Positions 9,401-17,268 of a stretch of DNA of 64,000 nucleotides are shown here, piece by piece (positions within the stretch are counted from its first letter, which is position 1; every line of letters begins with the position of its first letter). This DNA comes from Mycobacterium sp. 1164966.3 (lineage in GTDB: Bacteria > Actinomycetota > Actinomycetes > Mycobacteriales > Mycobacteriaceae). Where the stretch lies: the NCBI RefSeq assembly GCF_001665395.1, contig NZ_LZSG01000023.1:42519-106518 (forward strand), given 5' to 3'. A program made the position numbers and the translations under genes. The notes under the pieces were generated by a model, which was not told where the DNA came from, made no database searches, and was given only the letters and a program-made list of their open reading frames with translations.

Positions 9401-9608
9401 CCTCGGCCATGACCTCGCGCAACCGCTCGGCACCCACGAACGCGGCAATATCCATCGAGTGCACCACGTCGGCGAACAAGACGGTGACCTGCTTGTACTC
9501 CGCCGAACCGGGGCTGCGCCTCAGCGGTGTACCGCACTCGCTGCAAAACTTCGCCGATGCGGCCAGCAGGCTTCCGCACGACGAGCACGACACTTCCGTG
9601 GTCGTCAT
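6439..9608 (-). pseudogene. Class III cyclase-domain / AAA-ATPase regulator, split by a single-base frameshift
   Basis: The gene starts at ATG 9608 (MTTTEVSCSSCGS). It encodes a zinc ribbon (Cys8, 11, 22, 25) and a class III cyclase domain (VLFADVVHS with Asp47, then KFTGDG). The usual Asn-x-x-x-Arg segment reads VGMAQRME, so the Asn is missing. A Walker A (GPAGIGKSR, about residue 280) follows. This frame ends at 8511, while the rest of the ATPase and a helical C-terminal half continue in another frame from 8598 to 6439 (VLLLDDLLGIAD, VVEDAHWIDE). Adding one base in GAGGA|GTGCTGCTG near 8599-8603 restores a continuous protein of about 1,056 residues, normal for this mycobacterial family. It may be a true mutation or a sequencing error; as written the product is broken. 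Confidence 0.8.
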
Positions 9609-9621
9609 CTTCCGTATCGTG

Positions 9622-10002
9622 TCACGTCTGCCGACCGGACAAGGGCGAACCGACGCGATGAGCAGTGCCGTCGGGATCGACATAGGCGAATTCGCGCAAG
9701 CCGTACGGTCTGTCGTGCGGTGCGACGAACCGGCCATCAAGGTCCTCGAGCGAATGCCACTCCGCATACAGCGCGTCGGCGTCGCTGACGTAGAGGTACA
9801 CGCTGGCCGCGGTGCGCAGCGGATCATGCTCGTCCCATTCGGTGACGTGGAGTGACACCGAGCCGCGGTCGGCGAAGCCGTACCGGTCTGGACCTTCGTA
9901 GGCACGAACGTCGAATCCGAGCCGGCGGTAGCGGTCAAGCGCGAGATCCAGATTCCGGACGGGGACGATTGGCGATACCGAGATGAAGTCGATTCCGGCC
10001 AC
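9622..10002 (-). CDS. VOC family (glyoxalase/bleomycin-resistance-like) protein
   Basis: About 126 residues from the GTG at 10002 (MAGIDFISVSPIVPVRN). The usual VOC fold markers are present: SPIVPVRNLDLALDRYRRLGF at the start, SVSLHVTEW in the middle and LREFAYVDPDGTAHRVG at the end. Metal-ligand residues cannot be assigned with certainty. An ATG at 10044 in the same frame would add 14 residues, but it shares its CATG with the divergent gene at 10043. The protein ends 13 bp before the start of the cyclase/AAA gene, so the two may be cotranscribed. Confidence 0.72.
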   Translation of the reverse strand: MAGIDFISVSPIVPVRNLDLALDRYRRLGFDVRAYEGPDRYGFADRGSVSLHVTEWDEHDPLRTAASVYLYVSDADALYAEWHSLEDLDGRFVAPHDRPYGLREFAYVDPDGTAHRVGSPLSGRQT

Positions 10003-10042
10003 ACCACAGTCTGGCAGCCGATCGCACGCCAGAATAAGGCCC

Positions 10043-10432
10043 ATGACCACACCACTAGTTGAGCGCGATGCGGGCCAGACCGCCGCGTACCGAATCGCGG
10101 CGCTGTTGTTCGGCGTCGGTACCGTCCACTTCCTGGCACCAAAACCGTTCGACGACATCATCCCGGTCGAGCTGCCGGGAAGCCCGCGGTTTTACACCTA
10201 CGCGTCGGGTGTGGCCGAGTTGGTCATCGGAGCACTGCTGCTGCCGCGACGCACCCGCCGGGCCGCCGCGACGGCCGCCGCGGCCCTGTTCATGGGCGTC
10301 TTCCCGGGAAACGTCAACATGGTCCGGCTGTGGTGGAACAAGCCCTGGCCGATGCGCATCGTTGCGCTGGCCCGGCTGCCGCTACAGATTCCCATGATCA
10401 CCACCGCGCTGAAGATCAGACGCAACAGCTGA
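10043..10432 (+). CDS. DoxX-like small membrane protein
   Basis: A 129-residue protein with about four hydrophobic segments: around YRIAALLFGVGTVHFL, YASGVAELVIGALLL, AAATAAAALFMGVFPGNV and LARLPLQIPMI. The spacing and the second helix (ASGVAELVIGALLL) fit the DoxX/DUF4870-type membrane family. The role is unknown. It is divergent from the VOC gene and followed by a perfect hairpin. Confidence 0.68.
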   Translation: MTTPLVERDAGQTAAYRIAALLFGVGTVHFLAPKPFDDIIPVELPGSPRFYTYASGVAELVIGALLLPRRTRRAAATAAAALFMGVFPGNVNMVRLWWNKPWPMRIVALARLPLQIPMITTALKIRRNS

Positions 10433-10446
10433 TCCGTTTGGGCGCC

Positions 10447-10506
10447 GCGAGCGTCCCCAAAATGCCGGGCTATGCGGCGAATCGGTGTACATATAGGGAC
10501 GCTCGC
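10447..10506. terminator. Perfect 11-bp inverted repeat after the DoxX-like gene
   Basis: Arms GCGAGCGTCCC (10447-10457) and GGGACGCTCGC (10496-10506) are exactly complementary around a 38-base spacer. It lies 14 bp after the stop of the DoxX-like gene. There is no T-run, so it may be a dispersed intergenic repeat acting as a terminator. Confidence 0.5.
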
Positions 10507-10576
10507 CCGTGGTCGGGCTTTGGCGTGCCGGCCTCGGTAACCTGATGACTTGTCAACTGTCGAGAGGGGCTGGCTT

Positions 10577-11011
10577 ATGTCCGGGACCGTCGATGGGGCC
10601 ACGATCCTGTCCGAACACGAATGCTGGGATCTACTCAAGAGCATGTCGCTGGGAAGGCTGGTCACCGCCGCCGACGGCCGGCCGCAGATCTTCCCGGTCA
10701 ACTTCGCCGTGCAGCGCCGCACCCTGTTGTTCCGCACCGCGGAAGGAACCAAGTTGATCAGCGTTGCGATCAACAATCACGTGGTGTTCGAAGTCGACGA
10801 CCACAACGTCGCCGAGGGTTGGAGCGTCATCGTGGAAGGCACGACACGTTCCCTTCGTACCGACGAGGAGATCGAGGAAGCTGAGCGTGCCCAGTTGTTG
10901 CCGTGGACGGCGCACGCGAAAATGCACTATGTCCGAATACTTCCGGAGCGGGTGACCGGCCGGCGATTCCGGTTCGACGCACCCCGGCAGGACGAGCCAG
11001 CCCGCGGCTGA
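10577..11011 (+). CDS. Pyridoxamine 5'-phosphate oxidase family (flavin/F420-binding split-barrel) protein
   Basis: A 144-residue protein. The start at ATG 10577 is supported by a GAGAGG site 9-14 bases upstream. The N-terminal segment (CWDLLKSMSLGRLVTAADGR then QIFPVNFAV) is the standard first half of the split beta-barrel that binds FMN or F420 in PNPOx-like proteins. The middle (VVFEVDDHNVAEGWSVIVEG) and the end (HYVRILPERVTGRRF) also fit. Small members of this kind in mycobacteria are usually F420/flavin-dependent reductases or cofactor-binding proteins. The substrate is unknown. Confidence 0.78.
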   Translation: MSGTVDGATILSEHECWDLLKSMSLGRLVTAADGRPQIFPVNFAVQRRTLLFRTAEGTKLISVAINNHVVFEVDDHNVAEGWSVIVEGTTRSLRTDEEIEEAERAQLLPWTAHAKMHYVRILPERVTGRRFRFDAPRQDEPARG

Positions 11012-11065
11012 AGCGCCCGCCATCAGCGACGTCGCCGCCGAGGTCGACGCGAAGCAGGCGCGCGA

Positions 11066-13672
11066 TCAGCCGCCGCCCTTGAGGCGAATCTTCCAGCGCA
11101 CGAAGCCCAGGTACACGACGCTGAGTAGTGCCAGCATTCCCATGTCGAACAACCACGCACTGGACGTGTGATGCCAGTGCGAGTCCTTCGGGACCTGTTT
11201 GACCAGCGCCTCCAACTTGAGCAGATCGACGGTGGAAGCCGACGTCGCGAAACCCCACCGCGCCGGCGTGGCCCACGCCATCTGGTCAAGCCCGACGCGG
11301 TTGGTTACCGGAATCATGCCGCCAGAGAACACCAACTGCGACATGACGGCCACCACGAGCAGGGGCATGATCTGTTCGCTGGTCTTCGCGATAGCCGACA
11401 ATGCCAAGCCGAGCATCGCCGAAGCGATGCACGTAGCCGCGATGTCGACAAAGAGCTCGAAGCTGGCCTTGCTCAGTACGACGGCGCCCTGCGTCGGGCC
11501 CGGCTTGCCCAACAGCGCGATGATGACCACGATCGCCGACTGAATGATCGCGAAGACGGTATAAATGCAGACCTTGGCCAGCAGGTAGGCGGTAGTGGAC
11601 AACCCAACCGCTTGTTCGCGCAGGAAGATCGCCCGCTCACCGATGAGGTCACGAATGGTCAGCGCGGTCCCCATGAAGACCGCGCCGACGTTGAGCAGCA
11701 CCAGGATCTGGCCCGGCTCGGTGGGCGCGTTGCCGAGCGGGTCCGGCATCCCGAAGCCGACGTTGCCGGGCACCGACATCGCTAGGGCACCCATGATGAA
11801 CGGCAATATCGCCAAAAAGGCGAAGTAGCCCCGGTCGGAGAGGATCAGCCTCAGCTGCCGCCTCGCGATCGTGGAGAACTGCCGAAGCAAGCTGGTGTGC
11901 GCCGCCGCGCCCAGCTCGGCAGGTTGCTCGGTGGGCGGGGCCGGCGGTGGCGGACCGGTCTGCGCCAGGTAGCGAGCCTTGGCCCCATCCGGGTCGTCCG
12001 CCACCGTGCTGAAGATGTCGGCCCAGTTGGTCGTGCCCATGGACGGGCCGATTTCACTCGGCGGTCCGCAGAACGCCGTCTTGCCGCCCGGAGCCAGCAG
12101 CAGAACCTGATCGCAGACGTCGAGGTAGGTCAGCGAATGGGTGACAACCAGCACCACCCGGCCGGCGTCGGCCAGCTGACGCAACATGGTCATCACCTGC
12201 CGATCCAGGGCGGGGTCCAGCCCGGATGTCGGCTCGTCGAGGATCAGCAGCGACGGTCCGGTCAGCAATTCGAGCGCCACCGATGCGCGCTTGCGCTGAC
12301 CGCCCGACAACTTGTCGACCCGAGTTTCCAGATGCTTGGTCATCTCAAGTTCCTCGAGGACCCGGGCCACCACCTGTTCGCGGTCCTTCTTAGTGGTGTC
12401 CGGCGGCAGACGCAGCTCGGCGGCATACATCAATGCCTGCTTCACGGTCAGTTGGCCGTGCACCACGTCGTCCTGCGGCACCATGCCGATCCTGCTGCGC
12501 AGCGAGGCGTATTCGGCGTGCACGTTGTGCCCCTCGAACGACACCGTCCCGCTGGTCGGGTGGGTGTACCCGGCCACCAGCTTGGCGAAGGTCGACTTGC
12601 CGGCGCCCGAGGGACCGATGACCGCGGTCAGCATCCCGGGCCGCGCGGCCACGGTGATGTTGTCCAGCAGCGTCTTGTTGCCGTCGATCGTCCACGTGAT
12701 CGCCCGCACCTCCAGGCCGCCGGTGCGAGACTCGAGCAAGCTCTCCTCACGACGCGCCAATGTCCCGTTGGCGAAGACCAGGTCGATGTTGCCGATGGTG
12801 ACGACGTCGCCTTCTTGCAGCACCGCCGCATAGATCCGGGTGCCGTTGACGAAGGTGCCGTTGATGCTGCGGTTGTCTCGAATCTCGGTGCCGTTGGGTG
12901 TCGGGATCAGCGTTGCGTGATGGCGCGAGGCCAGTACTTCGGGGATGACGATGTCGTTGTCGTCGGACCGGCCGATCGTGAGGGCGCCGGCCGCCCCGGC
13001 CGCCGCGCCCGCTCTGCTCGGGCGCAGGACCCTCATCATCGACGTCGCGATGTTCGTCCCCTCACCGCCCGCCCGCCGACCCGCGGGAACCGGGCGGCGT
13101 CGGGCCGGCGGACGGTAAACCTGCTGCGCGGGCCCGGCTTTTCCTGGCTGGCGCGGTTGCGGTCCGGTGGATGCGAGTCGCGGCTGCGGGCCCGAGGGGT
13201 GCCTTGCAGGCGCGGTACCCCGGTGCTCGGGCGGTATTCGCGATGTGGGCGGGTCCTGTTCCGGGCCCTGCCATGCCGCGGTTCCCGGCGCACCGTGGGG
13301 TCCGTTAGGCGGGTCGAATATCGGCATCGATGTGGTGTCTGGGGGACGCCCCGCCGAACCCTGATGGCGGCCCACCTCGAAGGTCAGCGCCGGCCCGTCC
13401 GGGTTGCCGATATTGATCCGCTGCCCGTCTTGGATGTCGACGGCAGGTACGCGACGGTTGTCGACGAACAGCCCATTGAGGCTGTTGTTGTCGACGGCGA
13501 TCCATCCGTTCTGGTCGTAGCGCACCAAGAGGTGCACCCGAGAAATCGAAGGATCCGCAACACGGACGTCTGCCCGCAGATCCCGGCCGATGGCTACATC
13601 GTTGCCTGCCGCGAAAGTGCGCTCGGCTCCGTCATAGCGGATGGTCAGCACAGGAGGGGTTGGTCGGCTCAT
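11066..13672 (-). CDS. FHA-domain ABC transporter ATP-binding/permease protein, Rv1747 homologue
   Basis: An 868-residue protein, close to the remembered 865 of M. tuberculosis Rv1747. FHA1 is at about residues 8-100 (IGR 28-30, SRVH 44-47). A Pro-rich linker and FHA2 at about 228-300 (IGR, SRHH 249-252, NGTF 271-274) follow. Next come the ABC ATPase at about 320-560 (Walker A GPSGAGKS 353-360, signature LSGGQRKR, Walker B LLILDEP) and a six-helix ABC2-type permease at the C-terminus. The linker Thr at 153 and 210 sit where Rv1747 carries its PknF-phosphorylated threonines. Rv1747 is a putative cell-wall lipid exporter controlled by PknF; PknF-like kinases lie 4.7 kb upstream here. The ATG at 13672 was chosen because homology begins there. 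Confidence 0.93.
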   Translation of the reverse strand: MSRPTPPVLTIRYDGAERTFAAGNDVAIGRDLRADVRVADPSISRVHLLVRYDQNGWIAVDNNSLNGLFVDNRRVPAVDIQDGQRINIGNPDGPALTFEVGRHQGSAGRPPDTTSMPIFDPPNGPHGAPGTAAWQGPEQDPPTSRIPPEHRGTAPARHPSGPQPRLASTGPQPRQPGKAGPAQQVYRPPARRRPVPAGRRAGGEGTNIATSMMRVLRPSRAGAAAGAAGALTIGRSDDNDIVIPEVLASRHHATLIPTPNGTEIRDNRSINGTFVNGTRIYAAVLQEGDVVTIGNIDLVFANGTLARREESLLESRTGGLEVRAITWTIDGNKTLLDNITVAARPGMLTAVIGPSGAGKSTFAKLVAGYTHPTSGTVSFEGHNVHAEYASLRSRIGMVPQDDVVHGQLTVKQALMYAAELRLPPDTTKKDREQVVARVLEELEMTKHLETRVDKLSGGQRKRASVALELLTGPSLLILDEPTSGLDPALDRQVMTMLRQLADAGRVVLVVTHSLTYLDVCDQVLLLAPGGKTAFCGPPSEIGPSMGTTNWADIFSTVADDPDGAKARYLAQTGPPPPAPPTEQPAELGAAAHTSLLRQFSTIARRQLRLILSDRGYFAFLAILPFIMGALAMSVPGNVGFGMPDPLGNAPTEPGQILVLLNVGAVFMGTALTIRDLIGERAIFLREQAVGLSTTAYLLAKVCIYTVFAIIQSAIVVIIALLGKPGPTQGAVVLSKASFELFVDIAATCIASAMLGLALSAIAKTSEQIMPLLVVAVMSQLVFSGGMIPVTNRVGLDQMAWATPARWGFATSASTVDLLKLEALVKQVPKDSHWHHTSSAWLFDMGMLALLSVVYLGFVRWKIRLKGGG

Positions 13673-13895
13673 CGGCACCGCCTGTATCGGCTCAGGGCAC
13701 ATCCGGAAAGGTCGATCGTCAGTCCCTTCGGGGTGTGCGCAATGTCCCCTACCCGGCCGATCATGACACTTCGACGTGCGGCCGCGTCGCAAACTGGTAG
13801 TATTCAGATGTGGGTTTTACCCCAAATGGCCATAACCCTATTACCCACGGTTGCGCCGTTGGATACCATAGAGCCCGTCGCGAGAGAGGTGCATC

Positions 13896-14162
13896 ATGAG
13901 CGGTTCGAACCGCTTCGTCGGTGAGGTCGAAGTCGACCCCCGGCGTCGCATTTCCCTGGGTAAGGCCGGAAAACCCAGTCACAAGCGGTACCGGGTGGAG
14001 GAAGACGAAATGGGTGTACTGACTCTCACGCCGGTGGTCAGCGTGCCCGTCACCCTGATCGCCGATCGCCTTCGGCGGGCAGTCGAATTGGCGGATTCCG
14101 GGAAGCTCGTCCCCCGCCCGGAGAAGTCGAAGCGAGCCACCGCTCAAAGGGCAGCCCGGTAA
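13896..14162 (+). CDS. Small AbrB-like hypothetical protein
   Basis: An 88-residue protein with a beta-rich start (RFVGEVEVDPRRRISLGKAG) resembling the swapped-hairpin AbrB/MazE fold. A segment LTLTPVVSVPVTLIADRL and a basic C-terminus (EKSKRATAQRAAR) follow. An antitoxin-like or DNA-binding role is possible but not shown. Its stop is 3 bp before the GTG of the cyclase-fold gene at 14166, so the two form a tight operon. A GAGAGAGG site at 13881-13888, 7 bases upstream, supports the ATG. Confidence 0.6.
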   Translation: MSGSNRFVGEVEVDPRRRISLGKAGKPSHKRYRVEEDEMGVLTLTPVVSVPVTLIADRLRRAVELADSGKLVPRPEKSKRATAQRAAR

Positions 14163-14165
14163 CCG

Positions 14166-14936
14166 GTGGACGACGCGGGGCCCCGCGCACCTCTGCAAGA
14201 GGGCCGGCAATTGCCTGCGCGAGGACGTCGGCTGGCGCGAACCGGCCGAAAGTACCGACTGTCCGCGGTCGGATTTGTCGACACTCTCGGAGCTAAGGCC
14301 TTCGCCGAGAACGAGGTCTTCATGAATGCGGTCGCATTCATGGTCGATCGGCAGGAACAGATCAACCTCACTCGGCCAGCGGCGAATCCGCTACGCACGT
14401 CGTATTTCTCGGACAATATCGGAGCGTCGATTGTCATCGACGGCCTGGACGACGAGCAGCAGCAACGAGCCGTCTGCCAGGTATTGCGACTTCTCGCCGG
14501 CATCCAGCTGTCTTACCTGCTGGAATTTTCGATCCTGTGCCGTGGCGGCGTCGCCATCGGCCAGTGTTTCCACGGCAAGAACGTGTTGTTCGGGCCGGCA
14601 CTGGTCGAAGCGTATCTGCTGGAACAAATTGCCGGCTGCCCCCGGATAGCCCTGTCGGCCGACGCGGAACGCCTTGCCGACGATGATGTCGTACCGCTGC
14701 TACCACCAGAGCCGTTGTTCGACCGCGGCGGCAAGCCCATGGGCATGGCGCGGTCCATCGATTTCATGGCGGCGGAATTGCCGCCGGCGGGGCCGGCACG
14801 TTCGACGTACATCGCCGGTTTGGCGGATGCTATTGCAAGAGGCGTCCACGAGTCAGCCGACTGCAGCACCGATGTGCTTTCCAAGTGGCGATGGACCTTG
14901 CGCCGGCTGGAAGCGCTGAAGCGTGAAGTGGGCTAA
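14166..14936 (+). CDS. Class III nucleotidyl-cyclase-fold protein, function unknown
   Basis: A 256-residue protein from the GTG at 14166, placed 3 bp after the preceding stop. Features of the RGAI-type cyclase-like family are visible: VGFVDTLG with Asp39, a second acidic site in YFSDNIG (Asp83), CRGGVAIGQCFH (126-136), FGPALVEAYLLE (142-153) and CPRIAL. The two Asp match the metal-binding pair of class III cyclases. No clear purine-specific Lys/Asp pair can be assigned, so activity and nucleotide preference are unknown. Some uncharacterised cyclases of this fold act in phage defence (Pycsar), but no membrane or TIR effector lies beside it. The first 28 residues are Arg-rich and might not be translated. 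Confidence 0.6.
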   Translation: MDDAGPRAPLQEGRQLPARGRRLARTGRKYRLSAVGFVDTLGAKAFAENEVFMNAVAFMVDRQEQINLTRPAANPLRTSYFSDNIGASIVIDGLDDEQQQRAVCQVLRLLAGIQLSYLLEFSILCRGGVAIGQCFHGKNVLFGPALVEAYLLEQIAGCPRIALSADAERLADDDVVPLLPPEPLFDRGGKPMGMARSIDFMAAELPPAGPARSTYIAGLADAIARGVHESADCSTDVLSKWRWTLRRLEALKREVG

Positions 14937-15214
14937 TCGTCAAAGAGAAAGTCGAGAATTATCGGGCCTCGCCGGGTATCGAGTGACCAGTAGATCCACA
15001 AACTTGGCGTGCCCAACTCGACGAGCGTGCGCCGGACGGGTCGCGTGACCCCGGGCAGGCGGACTTCCTGAGCCTTTTCCCAAGCGGCCGCGGGATCGTC
15101 CTCGATTTCGTCGAGCAATTCGATCGCGCGCAGCAGTGGGCCTTGTCGGCGGTGTGGTTCGAAGAGGGCATCCCAAGACTCTTCCGCCAGCTCGGTCCAC
15201 CACATCCGCGGCAT
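14933..15214 (-). CDS. Small hypothetical protein, possibly RelE/ParE-like
   Basis: A 93-residue protein (MPRMWWTELAEESWDALF start) ending with a beta strand pair (LWIYWSLDTRRGPIILDFLF) reminiscent of RelE/ParE-type toxins. No Arg/His catalytic set can be named with confidence. Its 3' end overlaps the convergent cyclase-fold gene by 4 bp. No antitoxin gene of its own is adjacent on the same strand. The function is not established. Confidence 0.5.
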   Translation of the reverse strand: MPRMWWTELAEESWDALFEPHRRQGPLLRAIELLDEIEDDPAAAWEKAQEVRLPGVTRPVRRTLVELGTPSLWIYWSLDTRRGPIILDFLFDD

Positions 15215-15276
15215 GCTACCCCCATACCCGATTGGGGCTTGGGTTTACAGCTCAGCTAGCCGCGCGGGGTCATGGC

Positions 15277-16788
15277 ATGTTGGACTTTCTTGAGTTCTCC
15301 CCTCGAATGGACCGCACGTTGAATCTGTTTACGGTGCTCGACCAAGCCGCTGCGCGCTTCCCCAATCGCGGCGCTCTCTACCACGGGGAACGCCGCCTGT
15401 GTACATGGCAAGAGTTGCGGGACCGCGCGCTGCGCATCGCGGCGGGGATCCGTCAGCGTTACCCTGCGGGTGCGCGAATAGCCGTCGCCAGCGAGAACCG
15501 TCCCGAGATTGTCGAGCTGATGTTCGCCGTCTGGGCAGCCGAGTGTGTGCTGGTCCCAATCAATTACAAACTCCATCCCCGAGAGATGGCGCTGATCATT
15601 GACGATGCGGGCGTGTCGCAGGTGTTCGCTTCGCGCAAGATTGCTTCCGGGTTGGTCACCAATGTTCCGACAGAAGCGCTTGACGCAGAGTGCTTTTCGC
15701 GGTGGCGTGCGACAACCCCCTTCGTTGCGCCAGCAAGCGATTCAGCGGCCCTGGCGTGGCTGTTCTATACCAGCGGAACGACCGGGCACTCCAAAGGCGC
15801 CATGCTGTCGCATCGCAGCCTGACCGCGATGACGGTCGCTCATCTCGCCGATATCGACGACCCCGACGAGGAATGCAGCCTCATCCATGCGGCTCCGATG
15901 TCACACGGGTCCGGGCTGTACGTCCTGCCTTATGTGCTGCGCGGTGCCCGGCAAGTGGTGCCGTCATCGGGTGGCTTCGATCCCGACGAGTTCCTCGATC
16001 TGTGCGGGCACCACCCGGGTTCCAGCTCGTTCTTGGCGCCGACCATGGTGCAGCGACTCGTCGAGACGGGCCGAAGCCGTCCGGCCAATCTGCGCACCAT
16101 CGTCTATGGGGGCGGCCCCATGTATGTCGAAAGCCTGAAGAAGGCGATGGCAGCATTCGGACCGGTGTTCGCGCAGATCTACGGCCAGGGCGAGTCGCCG
16201 ATGACCATCACCGGTCTGCGCCGTGGCGACCACGAGACGGCCGACGACTCGATCCTCGGTTCTGTCGGCTACGCCCGGTCTGGCATGGAGGTTGCGGTGC
16301 TGCATGCGGACGGAGGGCCGGCGGCTGTCGACGAGGTGGGCGAAATCGTCTGCCGCGGAGACGCTCTCATGTCCGGCTACTGGAACAACCCGGCGGCCAC
16401 GCGCGAGACGCTGAAGAACGGCTGGATGTACACCGGCGACATGGGGTCGTTCGACGCGCGCGGCTACCTCACCCTGCGCGACCGATCGAAGGACGTCGTG
16501 ATCAGTGGCGGAAGCAACATCTACCCGCGCGAGGTCGAGGAAGTGCTGCTCGAGCATCCCGGTGTGGCGGAGGCGTGTGTGGTCGGCAGTCCTGATCCCG
16601 AATGGGGTGAGGTGGTGGTGGCGTTCATTGTCGGATCAGCAGCAGCCGACGAACTGGACACGCACATGCTGCAACGCATCGCGCGGTTCAAGCGGCCCAA
16701 AAGGTACGTGTTTGTCGACGAGCTGCCGAAGAATAGTTACGGCAAGGTTTTGAAGCGCGAACTACGAAATCGGTTGGCGGACTGTTGA
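15277..16788 (+). CDS. Acyl-CoA synthetase (FadD-like AMP-binding protein)
   Basis: A 503-residue member of the adenylate-forming family. The P-loop-like motif YTSGTTGHSKG is at about residues 163-173. The motif ending in YGQGESP, the hinge region (YTGDMGSFDARGYLTLRDRSKD) and the C-terminal catalytic Lys in SYGKVLKREL (about residue 490) are all present. It should activate a carboxylic acid to acyl-AMP and then acyl-CoA; chain length is unknown. The ATG at 15277 has a GGGG stretch about 10 bases upstream. The ATG at 15307 (MDRTLNLFTVLDQAA) is an equally plausible start. A convergent dyad (16843-16862) follows. Confidence 0.85.
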   Translation: MLDFLEFSPRMDRTLNLFTVLDQAAARFPNRGALYHGERRLCTWQELRDRALRIAAGIRQRYPAGARIAVASENRPEIVELMFAVWAAECVLVPINYKLHPREMALIIDDAGVSQVFASRKIASGLVTNVPTEALDAECFSRWRATTPFVAPASDSAALAWLFYTSGTTGHSKGAMLSHRSLTAMTVAHLADIDDPDEECSLIHAAPMSHGSGLYVLPYVLRGARQVVPSSGGFDPDEFLDLCGHHPGSSSFLAPTMVQRLVETGRSRPANLRTIVYGGGPMYVESLKKAMAAFGPVFAQIYGQGESPMTITGLRRGDHETADDSILGSVGYARSGMEVAVLHADGGPAAVDEVGEIVCRGDALMSGYWNNPAATRETLKNGWMYTGDMGSFDARGYLTLRDRSKDVVISGGSNIYPREVEEVLLEHPGVAEACVVGSPDPEWGEVVVAFIVGSAAADELDTHMLQRIARFKRPKRYVFVDELPKNSYGKVLKRELRNRLADC

Positions 16789-16842
16789 GTCACACCGGCC
16801 ACTCAAGTACCAAAAAATGTTGGCATGTTGTGGTCTGCAATT

Positions 16843-16862
16843 TGATAGTGCCAGCGCTATCA
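16843..16862. repeat. 20-bp dyad, TGATAG...CTATCA
   Basis: Arms TGATAG and CTATCA flank TGCCAGCG. It lies in the 141-bp gap between the acyl-CoA ligase and the remnant amidohydrolase. It could be a terminator or a regulator site; nothing in the sequence decides this. The rest of this gap holds no recognisable gene. Confidence 0.3.
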
Positions 16863-16929
16863 GAAATCACTGGCCAACGCCTGCAGGGACAGAAGTGACC
16901 GATGTGACGGGTGCCGCTGGGACCCTCAG

Positions 16930-17268
16930 TCATAACCCAACCAGCCGAGCGGGGTGACGGGCCGCGAGGGTCGCCACCGGTGCGTTGTTCACGAAAGTGA
17001 CACCACACGTAGACTTTTCGTCAAATCCCGTGATCAGGCTGCGGCTGATGCCGGCAGCGTCAAGGGACTCCAAGATTCGGTCGTCTGTCCATCGGCGTGA
17101 CTCTACGTAGTCGCTGAACTGCTCGGCGCTGATCGTTGTCTTGGTAAGGACCTCGAAGTACGACAGCAGTTCAGAAGGAAAACCGGCCCGAAGGTCGTCG
17201 ATGATCTCGCAAGAGGGAACAAACGGTGCCCACATGTCAATGACAGGGACGCGGACGGTGCCGGTCAT
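16930..17268 (-). pseudogene. Amidohydrolase family remnant (N-terminal fragment)
   Basis: A 112-residue fragment that matches the N-terminal third of mycobacterial amidohydrolase-2 proteins (VIDMWAPFVPS; LITGFDEKSTCGVTFVNN; ARHPARLVGL). It then stops at a TGA immediately after RLVGL. Full-length family members run to about 280-350 residues with the metal-binding His/Asp residues further on, so those are absent here. The sequence beyond the stop shows no continuation in any frame. Its ATG overlaps the stop of the enoyl-CoA hydratase gene by 4 bp, as in an intact operon. It is therefore a truncated operon partner. Confidence 0.65.

Noticed and set aside
11897..13924. Plus-strand 675-residue frame opposite the Rv1747 homologue
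   Set aside because: It is antisense to conserved FHA and ABC motifs and has no protein-like features.
14933..15214. A complete toxin-antitoxin pair with the AbrB-like gene at 13896
   Set aside because: The genes are on opposite strands and separated by the cyclase-fold gene, unlike a standard pair; only a loose toxin-like character can be claimed.
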